Below are positions 12,401 to 24,600 of a DNA stretch of 64,000 nt, piece after piece. The position numbers and the translations under genes are program-made. The notes under the pieces were generated by a model. That model had not been told where the DNA came from, made no database searches, and worked only from the letters and a program-made list of their open reading frames with translations. The DNA lies in assembly GCF_964204865.1 (NCBI RefSeq), contig NC_135255.1, positions 3,162,001 through 3,226,000 of the forward strand, in the 5' to 3' direction. Source of the stretch: Styela clava. Taxonomy: Eukaryota > Chordata > Ascidiacea > Stolidobranchia > Styelidae. The first letter of the stretch is position 1. Each line of letters opens with the position of its first letter.

Positions 12401-15091
12401 CTTGCTATATTGATCACTCGTACCCGTGTATCAAGTTCCTCTGGGAAACGATTGGAAAAAATCCGAGGTGAAACAACTGAGTTCGATGTTGAAACTTCTA
12501 GCACAATATCTCTGAAAGTTCATCAACAAGATATTCAACCTAAATACCCTCACCGCGAAAGGTTTGTGTCATTTAGTTTTGTGAAGTGAATTACGCACAA
12601 CACTTGTAAAAGACATACTCATGTGCAGTATACCAAATAAATAAACAGTGATCTTCTATTTTCAGGCTTTTTACCAAGCGAAGCCCAATTCGTTTCAATC
12701 CTAATTCTCGATATGCTATTTGTCCATCACATCGAAACAGAATACTAACCAATCACCGCCCTATCATTTCACCTGAAAAACTGGCAAAGCTAAAGAAAGC
12801 TTACGGAAGTAGGTATTGTGTTTACAACACAGGGATTACTTTATATTCGCCCTATTTCTTGACTTCTCCCATAAGAAGACCTGAAAGTTTTAACAAATCC
12901 TTTACGGGACTCGACATTTTTCACATTTGTACATAATTTGCAATAGGTGATATAATAAATCAATGAATAATTCTATAACGTTTCTATGTGGAAATTCTCC
13001 AGACAGATTTTATGTTGGTTCATATAATAAGATACTACATGTGCCTATAATTGACTTTGCAGATTCTGCTTGCAGAAGTAAATTTTAAATGAGACGTCTA
13101 TGAATAGAGAAATAGGAAACACAATTTTATAAATTCTCATAACTTGTTTGAACAAATCGTGTCGCCTCTCCGAATCGAAGCACAGTTGCATACAATTTTT
13201 ATGAATTTCAAATAATTCACCTTCCAGTTTTAAATTGAATTAATTTGTTGTCGATCAATATCGTTGTTGTGTGAGCTGCTAACCATGAATATTACCTTCC
13301 AGAAAACAGTGTTAACATGAGTGGACTGAACGTTCGGAAATTAAGATTGCCGATGCATTGTGGGTACAGATGTATGTCCGCCAACGATGTCAACAATATT
13401 GTTAATCGTCTGAGTCATCTTTCGTGTCGTACAATTCATGATTGCTGCAGAGGGTTTGATGACTTACTTGTTTTAGTTACGCTCTAGTATCTTTCAATTG
13501 TGCTACGTCATATTCCGTTACCAAATTGTGGATAAAAATGAAGTCAAAATAATACCATCTTATGTTGATTATATCCGAACAATATAGTTTACTCTAGTGA
13601 GTCTAGCCTACAAATATTAACCAAATAAAAATGTATGTTTTTGTAACTTAATTTAAATTTCTTTATCTTCCGATATCCTTTATTCTTTAATTAGCTCAAG
13701 AATTATCATTTGGTTTTGATTCTCGCTTTCATAGCAATTCAAATGTCGTGCATTATTGCAAATTTATTCAGTAATATAACTATATAGGTAAATAAATCTG
13801 TACTATTCTTATCAAACCGTATATCTGAAAAATGCATTAATCAACTGACGTCGGATTTTTTCTACTGATGTTTACTGTCAAAAACATCATAATATTGAAA
13901 TTCGCATATCTATTCGGAAAATATTCGAAAAAAATTGACAGCGAATGTATAATTCTATCACAGTGATCAACCGAATGATCGGGAATATCTGAGATGCCGC
14001 ACTGCAACTCCCTATAGGAATTCTGACTCATTTCAGAAAAATCTATACGAAGTTAATAAATTAGCAGCAAAAACTTTTGACGAACGCCAAAAATTAGGGT
14101 ATGAAATTTCTTTGTATTGTTCTGAATATTATTACAAGCTGAATAAAGGGTACTCCCGTAGCATTTACCAGGTTAGGGTTAGGACATCATAATGTTATTC
14201 CGATTTTCCTTGTTTTAGTTCTATTACAAGACTGTCTGTGTTAGCCAAGTGAATATACCCCTTGCTCATAGGATTCCTCTTACACAACTTAGGCGAAGAA
14301 AATCAGTTACCTCCCTATCGGTACACATACTTCTGGAGCGCCGAATAAAGACCGTAACACTTGTTTAAACTGATACACCATTTCGCAGATTCGATAGAAT
14401 TCGTAGTGCTCCTGGAAATCAAGATGAAAGTGTATTAGAAAATCTGGAAAATGTTCTAACAAAAAGTCTCCATCAACTTGATCACAGTTTATTGCAAGCT
14501 AAAAATGTATGTATCATATCGATATTATATATTAGTGGTAACGTATGTACCGGTATATATATTCAGATGAATCCTAATGTTGTTATGAGCAGTGTTGTTT
14601 TTATATTTAGAAATTTGTGCTTAAAATATGAAGTTGAATCAGACTAATTCAAATACACCAAGTCAATTTTATCCAACCATGTTCATCAATTTTAAACATT
14701 TTTTATAAGCTTGTAATTTTCTTGTATCAGGTTATTTCAAGTCTGTCGGGTTTAATCGAGCAAGTTTCGCCAGGACCACAGATGGATGATATGAGAACGA
14801 TTAAATCTGCAGCTCATTATAGGTGAGAGTTACAAACTCACTTCATTGAGTGATATCGCTTCCAGATATAAATTCTCTATCATTTCAAATTTTAGAGAAC
14901 CCCGTTCTCAGGTACACACAATCCGACGGTGCAAGAGTCAAAGAGGACCGCGAAAGATGACAATTGAAGCAACATGCCAATGTGTTCGAGAAAAAATCAA
15001 TTCCGAGTCGAAAAATGGTGGCATGACAAACTTTCCTGCGATTCGATCCCGTTCCGGGAAAACTTTGAAACGATTTGAAAACAATCTTTAA
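9445..15091 (+). CDS. Unrecognised polar, Ser/Lys-rich multi-exon protein
   Basis: I do not recognise this protein. Phase-consistent exons are 9445-9526 (ATG), 9733-9986, 10600-10691, 11084-11630, 12386-12561, 12666-12808, 14037-14098, 14389-14506, 14731-14822 and 14896-15091 (TAA), about 590 residues. A linking exon probably begins at 13303 (acceptor ccag, right phase), but its 3' end is unclear. The N-terminal part is acidic and Ser-rich (DEEADNDHYIDEDSD), the large fourth exon is basic and Lys/Arg-rich, and a short possible helix (SVLENLENVLTKSLHQLDHS) lies near the C-terminus. There is no signal peptide, membrane segment or catalytic motif. Disorder and basic charge suggest a nuclear, cytoskeletal or centrosomal scaffold, which is only a guess. 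The intron after 11630 starts with GC, and several introns contain transposon fragments. Confidence 0.65.
11746..11772. repeat. (TA)n microsatellite
   Basis: An almost pure TA dinucleotide run of about 27 bases, interrupted by one ACA, lies just before the hAT-type MITE that begins at 11785. Confidence 0.9.
11785..12217 (+). mobile_element. Degenerate hAT-type MITE in an intron of the unrecognised gene
   Basis: It begins CAGTGGTTCTCAAACTTTTT, a hAT-type terminal sequence, and carries internal GCACACCTG motifs at both ends. The 7-bp word ACTAGGG lies directly before the element (11778-11784) and directly after it (12218-12224), consistent with a hAT target duplication. The right terminal repeat is badly decayed (ends aacggtgc). 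No coding capacity. Confidence 0.5.
14320..14342 (+). repeat. Single arm of the foldback element family
   Basis: GGTACACATACTTCTGGAGC and the following GCC repeat, with one change, the right arm of the palindromic element at 45304-45404. It lies in an intron of the unrecognised gene. It is probably a truncated or decayed copy. Confidence 0.5.
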
Positions 15092-18000
15092 CAGCGTACA
15101 ATGGTAGAAATCTTTCACGGTATATAGTTGGTCCAATATCCTGTACCAAAGCATACCCTGTACAAAATTACTATATATATGTTAAATTACTTCAAACAGT
15201 ATCAACGGTATTGAAATTGAACTTGCTTATAAAAGGGAATAAGAGTATAGCACGTTTGACCATTCAAAATCGACGTTACTCACAATATTTACTAAAGTAA
15301 ACATTTTAATAAGGGGATAAAATATTCAAATTAATAAGTAATAGGTATGCGTAAAAATTGTGCGATTCAAAATCTTTTTAATTGCTGCTATCAACACTGA
15401 ACTATTCATTTTAACACTAGTATGGTAAGTACAGTACCGGAAATTCACGTGTATAATTAAGATTAGTAAATGTGTGAATTTTCTTAATGGAATTATTCTA
15501 TATAAAGCATCGTGTATATATATAAATTCGTTCGATGGAAGTTAGCTAACTTTGAAAAATAATTGGAGTACTAGTATTGCAGAGTCTAAGGAAGCCAATT
15601 ATGTGGTATACCTAAATTAAGTGAAAATGTTGTCCAGTGAGAACTTTGCATGGAACATGTCTAAAACCTCAGCTAAATTTTGTTAAATTGGATGATTGGA
15701 GAGATTCCTTCCGACCAGTTCAAAGAATCTAAGTTAGTTTGGGTACAGCCATGTTTAGAGTGAACGTATTACGCTAATTTTTTGGGTTAGCCATGAAATA
15801 AAGTTTAGTTACATTTCATATTAAATAAAAGGTTTGTGAAATGTTATTAAAAAAGTTTTAATGCAAGTTTATTTGAATCTTACTGGGCATGAAACAAAGG
15901 CTATATGTTTTATGATTGGGGTTTATCTAAATGTATATAGCGGGGCGCTAGGGGGTGACGTTCCCATTTGTCTATAGTAGCAGGACAGTAAATAACGACA
16001 ATGAGGAATGCATTTACGTTGGAATAATTGCACTAAATAAGTATAAATGTACATGTATATTATCCGTTATAAATTGTTCCGTTAGGGTAGAATTATGATT
16101 TGAATATAGGCCTTTTAAAATGTACGAAGAGAGCTAATTACACATAGAATGTGTAGCAAAAGAGGTATAGAAACACATGGTCAAGTTCGCAATGAAACCA
16201 ATTACTTATGCTAACAGTACCCGAATTTCAACATCATTGCTTCTAGACATCATCGAACTGATTCCACAAATGGATCATGGCTAAATTTCAGTAAATTCAG
16301 TTTGCCGCAAGACAACCCTCCATTGACCCAATAACCGCTGACAAAACAACATCTTCAAAGTGGAACCGGTATCACTTCAAGACACTAAACATCTATCAAT
16401 TTACTATTCTACTTAGAATTTTTAACACAGTAACAAATCTAGTTGAAGTATACTTAAAGTCATCTGTACAAATCAAACCTAATACTCAGACAAGTCGATC
16501 CAAAATAAATTATCTTTTGAACCAAAGGGCCTGACTGTGGCGATAAACCCACATAATAGTAAGAAGTGTAATATTTAGACTAGCAACAGAAGAATGGAAG
16601 TCGTATGCTCAATTTTTAAAATGTTGATTTGAGAACCTTTTTTTCAAATAGCAGCCTAATACTACATGACGCAAGATTTGTATTACGCCCATGTGTAGTT
16701 TGCTGGTACAATTTTAACTGAAATATAATGTCAGATGTCTGGCAGAAAATGAAATATTCCAGACAGTCAGGTTATTCTCGAGATATACATTATGTTTCGC
16801 AGTATTTTGGCATAAATAGCGCCGTTGGAGATAGGAATGCCGACGAACAAAAACACGGCAGGACAGAGAGAATTTAACGAAATATGTTAATGAGCACCCA
16901 ATGGTCGAAATTAATAGCTAAGGTTGAGAACTTGAGAGCGCAAATGTATCAATTTTGAGTATAGCTGTATTTGTTTTCTGTACATAATAATTTATATGCT
17001 CTTCGGATCTTCATTTTTTTTTTATAAAAAAATGAAAGAGAAGTTTCCTTCGATGACCAGTGTTTTTAAGTCATCTCGAACAAATATCTATTTGTATGTT
17101 ATTATCTTATGTATTTCCTGACGCCTCGGATATTTCGCAAATTCTTTCCATCGTAGCAAGGTGGGACCTTTTACAGTTGACTGAACAGTGAATGAATGAT
17201 TAACTGAAGCCCAAATATTGCGCAACTCAAACCAGTTGTCTATATCAGGTAAAATACGCTGACTGAGGTAAACATGCTTCGTCGAGCAAAAAACGTCAAT
17301 GAATGAAACCTCAAAAATACTTTTATACTTGACTAGTTCAGGAAAAGATGCGATTTTAAACCAAAATATAGGGGTTAAGTGGGAAGGTGGTCAACTGTAA
17401 CAAACATGCAGACGAGGACTAGTTGGTAAACAGTAAGTTAGTTCAATAATATTGAGAAGAACCTTATATATAGTTACATATTAAATTTCATAGCAGTAGC
17501 GAGAAGCTATCAGCTTGTGTTTGTATCTACCATAAATCAAAGTCATAATATGAAGACGCGAGGAAACAGAGAGACAGGACATTTCAACATCATGAACAAT
17601 TCGGTTCGCAGTGAAGGTTATTCTGGGCTTCAAAAATCTTTTTCTATTCATTATAAAAGATTTGACTGTATTATTTCGCTTCACTTTGTCTCTGATTGTC
17701 AAGTTGTCAAAAAACCAAGTTTCTATGCTTCAAAAGTAATAGTCTATCGTTATCACTTTAAACAGGGAAATTTGTCGAACATACTAATACTTATTTGCAA
17801 AAACTGTAGTATATTCATTCTCAATTTTTGCGTCTTTGGCAGCCAAAAAAACGCTGCTAAAACGTCAATTTATCATTATCTATTCAAGCTTACATCAGGC
17901 TGGGCCGCTAAAAGTCAGCCAAAGACACTCTCTTTCAACCAAATGAAATTGTAAATATTGATATAAGAAAGACGAAAATTCCACCTCAATTGGCAAATAA

Positions 18001-18639
18001 CAGAAAATAGGTTGCTTTGTATTATGTCTAGGCACGCTGTACTAACGACCAACTGTTTGTCGTCTGATTTGTTCCATGATAATATTTTTCGTTTCAACAA
18101 AAGAGCGTTTTATTGCTAGGTTTAGTAATTTTAGAATATTTGTGAAATTATAGCGCCACTGTGTATGAAGAATTTAATGATTTTATTGGATTCATCAGTA
18201 AAAATTTAGCGACAAGCTGATAGATCTAGGTAGTAACAGGCCCTCTTCCCATCTACTGTGAGTATGATAAAAAGAAAATCCTGTTTGTGAGTAATTAAAA
18301 TTTATCTTAATCGGAAATCTGTTGTCTAGAATCTAAATATGTCAAAAATTAGGGTCGCGTGCTATCGCGTTAGACGATGTGTTGGAGCACTTTGCAAAAC
18401 TGTGTTTTTTGATGAATTCGGAGGTCCCAAAAGATCCTATTTTTATTAGTGATTCTATTTGAAACATAAGCTATTGTTCCGATCAATGAGAATTCATTTC
18501 ACGTAATCGTATAAAAACAATTTCATATTTTTGATTCTTCTGTTTTTATTTTTAGTTAGTTTTTCTAGAGGTTTTGATGAACATGTAAAAACAATGATAA
18601 TATTAAAAACGATGCCAAAGTGAGTCTGAAACGAATAGA
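15092..18639. other. Intergenic region, nothing supported
   Basis: 3.5 kb of AT-rich DNA between the unrecognised gene and F-spondin. The longest open frame (around 17517-17954) has no ATG start, no splice context and no family resemblance. No repeats or RNA genes were recognised. It presumably contains the 3' UTR of one gene and the promoter and 5' UTR of the next. Confidence 0.6.
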
Positions 18640-21600
18640 ATGTCACAAAAACAACGTGACTCGAAAGATTCTGGAATGAGATGCAAAATGAATACCTCGC
18701 CAAAGGCCTGTCTTGCTATGCGACGATTCTGTGTGAATTCACAGATGAAAAGCTTTTGCTTCCTGATGCAAATTATGTGTGTTGTGATTTCATTCCGACC
18801 ATCGCATTCTCAAGAATTTTTTCCGATTGACTTTACTAATTGCGATTTCAACACCGAACCTACTCGACCCGACTTTGTCCTTCCAAGAAGCGGAGACAAT
18901 GGATTCAGTGTAAAAATCGAAGGGATGCCGGAATACTATGAAAGCGAAAAAAGTTACACAGGTAAAGGGATGAAATGTATAATTTGCAATAATTTCATAA
19001 TACTCTAGGTTTGTATAACATATTTGTTTTTTTAACGCAATATAGACCTTAATTAATAAACGATGGTCGTGGATAGCTTTGAATGGTTTCGTGGCTGTGA
19101 ACATGATTTTCAAAACGGTTGCTCATCTTTTTCGTTACCTGATCTCTTTGGCCTTCCAGTCAGAGACTTATAGTATTTGAAGCCTGTCATCAAACAACAA
19201 AAACCAGTTGGCAACTTTTGTTTCTTTATTATTTATGATAAAAAATATTCCTAGTTTTTCTGAAATTGTTGTTGAACCGTAGCAAAACTGCGGGGGAGGT
19301 ACGACACAAAAACGGCGGCAATTAGCCAGCGGAGACGAAACGAAAGCGTTAAGAGACGAAACGAAAAGACGAGAATATCGGTTAGAGACCGAAGACTTAT
19401 CAATCGATTCATGCGCTCTCACTCCATAGTGACACCGTGTGTCCCGTCACTAATTAATTAATAACTCGCTAATTATACGACATAATTCTTCCAAAATCAA
19501 TAAGCTTCTGGTCCGAGATATGATGAATGCACATGCAAAAATTTGGAGCAGATTTAACCTCGCTTTCGTGAGATATCGCGGACAAACAAACAGACAAATA
19601 CCTATCAACATACTTACCGATCAAGATCGATAGGTAAAAAGGTTTGTGATCTCTAATATCAGCCATAAATCATGGGTCATTATCGAATTCACTGATGTTC
19701 GTTTGACTAGATAAATATATTTTGAGGGTATTTTAGAACTTCGCAAATGAACTTCCTCGCCCCTTGCGATTAAACAATAACAAGTCGCAACTCCTTTTTC
19801 AGTTACCATAAGTAGCACTCACCCAGCAACGTTTCGAGGATTTGCATTGGCGGCAGTACATGCAAACAACTACTCTTTGCCGGCAGGAAATTTCAAGGTA
19901 TGTTGAGTGATAAGTTCTGTTGTTACAAGCTCGTCTTACAGTTATGAGCGAAAATTTGTCAGGTAATCATGATAACATGAATTGGCTAGCCCTGTGACAT
20001 AGCCAGAGTGAAAAAAGAGGGTCAAATACAAATAGCTGGGTGAAACCGCGGGCCGCACCTTTAGGCTACTTAACATAATATGCTTTCTAGTAGTTGCAAG
20101 CAGAAAAAATTTGGTTGTTGATCCTATTACATGCGTTGTTTGCTTCGCACAAGCTAGCTGTTGGGGCATTGTAAGGTCATATTATGCTTAGATAATAAAT
20201 TGGTATAGGCTTTGCACCGCAACGGGATCGGTATTACTAGCACGTACCAGATTAAATTAAATTAAAAACTCATTTGGCGGGCCGCATACCATTCAAAATT
20301 GAAGGTTAGACTATAAAAAATATACCTATATACTAACTAAACTACTAGTGTATCTCTGAAGCTTTTGAACCCATCGTCAACGAAGAAGCATCCGTCCTGC
20401 AGTAATATTGTGACACAAACAACGTTGGGGAAGAAAGCATCTGTTCAATTTGTTTGGGATTCTCCTGCACCTGGATTCGGATGCGTACAATTTAAAGCTG
20501 TTATAATACAGAAAGGTTTGTAAACAATTGATATGATTTAATTTGAAAGCATACATATATTCATACAACTTGTCGAAACGTGTCGTGATCTACCCCAACG
20601 TTTCATGTTGAACGTTGCCATCCAACGACGTTTATTTCAAATTGTCGTATACGGTTTTTATTAATAAAAGTATCTGCGTCTCTACTAAACAAGCATACTT
20701 AGTATTATCCATCGTAATGATAGAATGTTTGTTTTATTACGTATAATATTTTTGCAGGTAAAATTTGGTACCGCGACGAAGACAAGTTAACCCAGACGCT
20801 ATGCGAGACGATCGATTCAAGTTCAGCAAGGGTAGCTCACATCTGTTGTTCCTGTGGATCTGCCCAATACAGAATGACTTTCTATGGTCTATGGTCTCCT
20901 CAAACTCATCCAAAGGATTATCCAGGTACGATCAAGTGTTCATCACTGTTTTATCAGTTATCATACTGGCCCATACATTGCTGGGTATTTCTTCTAATAA
21001 TTATGATTTCAGCCCTCTTTTTACTATGAAATCTCTCCTATGAACGTACGCACACACTCTCAAAATTTTTATTATGGTGAGAGTGATCGGGCTGCAGCCA
21101 GATGCCGAACATCAAAAATAGGCTCACCGATGATGACTTACTTACTCAAAGACAATCCGGTTGCCGAAAAAATAGGTTGTGAAATAATAATCAAATTTAC
21201 CAATGTTATATAACTGAATAGGTGATGATGCATTGATGGGTTAATTTTAGTATCTGTCTTTGTCTAATCAGAAATCTAAATATATCCTTCATATATAATC
21301 GCTTTCGTCCTCACGATGTTGTTACATTGAAACACTGTCTGATATACCAGCTATTAATAACTTATTTGTACAATTTATTATATATATATGAAGGTTACTC
21401 AACCCATTGGTCCAACGTCATCGGAGCATCACATAATGATCGGTACACTATTTGGGATTATGGTCAATACGCTACCGATGGAGTCAAAAAAGTAGCAGAA
21501 TGGGGTTGGCCGAATGCTGTTGAAAATGAAATAAGAGCTCAAGGTGACAGTGTTATCTCAGTTATAAAGACGAGAGCTCAGTGGCCGGCATTTCAACCGA

Positions 21601-24600
21601 GGAATATGTAAGTTATGTTTACCCCGACAATCGCTTTTGTAAAAAAGTTTTGAAAGTAACGTTAAATCATCTTCCCAGACGTGAACCACCATCCGCGATG
21701 TTTGATGTAGATGCTAGTCGTCACTTGGTGTCTCTGCTGACCATGTTGGGTCCAAGTCCAGACTGGAACGTTGGTATCACAAAAGAGAGCATGTGTACTT
21801 CACAATGTGGCTGGATAAATACAAAATCGTAGGTTTCCAATTTAGTATTTAATCTCACAATTTAAATCCACAATAGAACTCAGGAATCGCCGACATGATT
21901 TTTAAATCAACCCAATAGTGGTTAAAGGCGAATGTTAAGCGGATTCTTGTCGGCATATATTATTTCATGTTATTACATTCATTTCTTTAGGGCTCATGGA
22001 CAGTGGAAACATTCATTGTGAAATAACTAGATCGGGGTTACTTTATCCGTTATTGCTAAGTACGGCTTTACATAAAATTATCAATGATTTTTACATAAAC
22101 CGCATTTCCACCTATGTTTAAGTATCCAACATAATAAAAACATACGCCTAAACTATAAAATATTAATTTCAGTTATGATTTAACTCCATGGGATGCTGGT
22201 ACTGACAGTGGAGTATCCTACCTGTCACCGAACTCTCCTACGAATCCTCAAGATCGGATCCGAGCTCTCACAAGTTCAGATGACACAGAATCTCCGTTTT
22301 ACGATCCTTTAGGACGACCCATTGAACCTGTAGCAAGAGTAGTATTAGAGCGGATTAGCATATCCGTAAGATTTTTTTTTTATTAAAATTTTTGATTGAA
22401 GTCCACGGTATATATATTTTATCATATAACCAACGTTTTGCAGGGAGATCAATGTGGGCCTAGTCCGGTATCGAACTCTGCACCGCGTTCCACCGGAATT
22501 GATATATTATCGTCACCATCAGTAATTGAGCCTCCGTTGACTTCGTGCTTGTACGGTGAATGGTCCGAATGGAGTCAATGCGGAGTTACATGTGGATGGG
22601 GAATTAAAGTATGATCATAATATAATTATAATCGAATTAATCCGCTCTGTTCCGTGTCATCTGAAGTGTCGATGGCTGAATTGTTCTCAGATTCAAAAAA
22701 AAAGTGTAACCATGTAGGAGTATATGGTCTCGAATTGGCAAAGAAGATCTCCATAAAAAATTTAAATAAAGGCACTATACTTAGTTTCATGTTTCATTAG
22801 AATGTTTGCGGTGCAATAAATGACACCACGGTATTGCTCTAAAACAATTTTTCACTGTGCACTCGAAATCCAAGTTCCAACAGGACCTTAAATTATCTCA
22901 TTCTGGTCCTGTATTTGATTTGAAGATATAGGACCGGGTATAGTTATATTCAACTGATTGTATATGTATATTTCCCCAATGAGACTGACTATTAAATATA
23001 ACGCAACCAACCCAACTGCGAATAGCGGAATCAGTACCAGCAAACAAAACTGATTGCGATTTTCAATGGAATTATTTTTAGATGAGAACGAAGTCTTTAA
23101 TAAACAAACTGTTACCATCTGCATCATGCAAACCATCTATAACTGAAAAAGAAATTTGCAAAGGAGCAGCGTTTTGTGATAATGAAGATGATTCAACTGT
23201 GTGTCTATATTCAGGTGTGGGGTATCATCGCAATTAAGTTTGATATTGATGCTTGGTATTGATTAATTTGATTAAAAGCCTCAAACATGGCAATAGTTTT
23301 GACCAAATAATATCATTTACTTCACATTGCTAGATCTAAATTAGCCATGTCGTAGGTTCTAGTATTCGATTTATTTCAGAGTGGACTAAATGGTCTGACT
23401 GTACCGCTCCTTGTGGCTCCGATGCATTGAGATTTCGAACAAGGGAGCTCCAGTGGCCTTCAGAACCGAGGAACTGTCACGAGCCCCTGAAAGGTAAGTT
23501 TTTGGTATTTTCCAAATTGCCGAGACAATTAGTTGTTATGTAACTAAAAAACTACACCAAATTGGCTACTGTTGGAAAATTGACAATTTATGTAACATTA
23601 TCCCTACGCCGATTATACACATTGTTGTAATTTGCAGAAATGAGATTTGATTGCAATACTGAGCCATGTGAGTTAGATGTTTGTGAGTACGGTACTTGGT
23701 CGGACTGGATGCCATGCTCAACTCAGTGTGGAATTGGACAAACATTGCGGAAGAAGTATATTTCATTGAAATATTTATTATTGTCACTTGTATACCATTT
23801 TGTCAACAATTTTTCATGTATATATTTGAGTTGTGAGTGTGAATTCGTACAATATTTTGTAGAATTAAAAAGAGAACAATATATATATTTTTTGTATGCC
23901 TTTCAGTAATTTAAAACAAATTTGGGATAATTATTGACTTCTTTACAGATTTTCAATACAATCTACTGAAAAATGCGAATCCCCAGTAATGGAAATCAGT
24001 AAGTGCATGGCCTCCACTGACTGCGCAGCACCAGGTGCGTTGCTTGTTAAAATATATTCCTGAATCGCATGTTTCGTGTTTATTCAACCGTTTTATCAGA
24101 TCACAGAAGTTATAGTGAGATCATTTTATTGGATTTAAAAAGCGTTGAATGAAATTTCAATTTGGTTTCTTAGTTGGGTTTGATGTGCCTTCCGGATGCT
24201 CATACTCTCCGTGGACCGGTTGGATGCCGTGTCCTGTCACATGTGGTGTTGGAGAGACTTTCAGAAAACGAGTGTTAGATTTTTCTACCCCAGGTAAATA
24301 AACTTCGAACTTGTAAATATAAGTAATTTAAAGGAATTTTGGATTGTACTCCTACATATACTTTTAATTCGGTAAATAGTCACATTATTTCATTTGTTCT
24401 AATATCGATTAAGAGTTTTATTTAAACAAACTATACGGTACTCGTGAACTTTTGTGAAAAAATCAGATCATTTTAGATTGAAACTTCAACGTTCCCCAGC
24501 CGGGAATTTTTATTTATGTTTTTGGGGAAGGATTTTGCTTTGTATTCGGTGTGATAATATTAATATTCTTTAGTTATTCATTATTGCTATAGTACGTATT

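Noticed and set aside
17517-17954. 145-codon open frame before F-spondin
   Set aside because: It has no ATG start and reads as Lys/Phe/Ser-rich random translation without splice signals or family resemblance.
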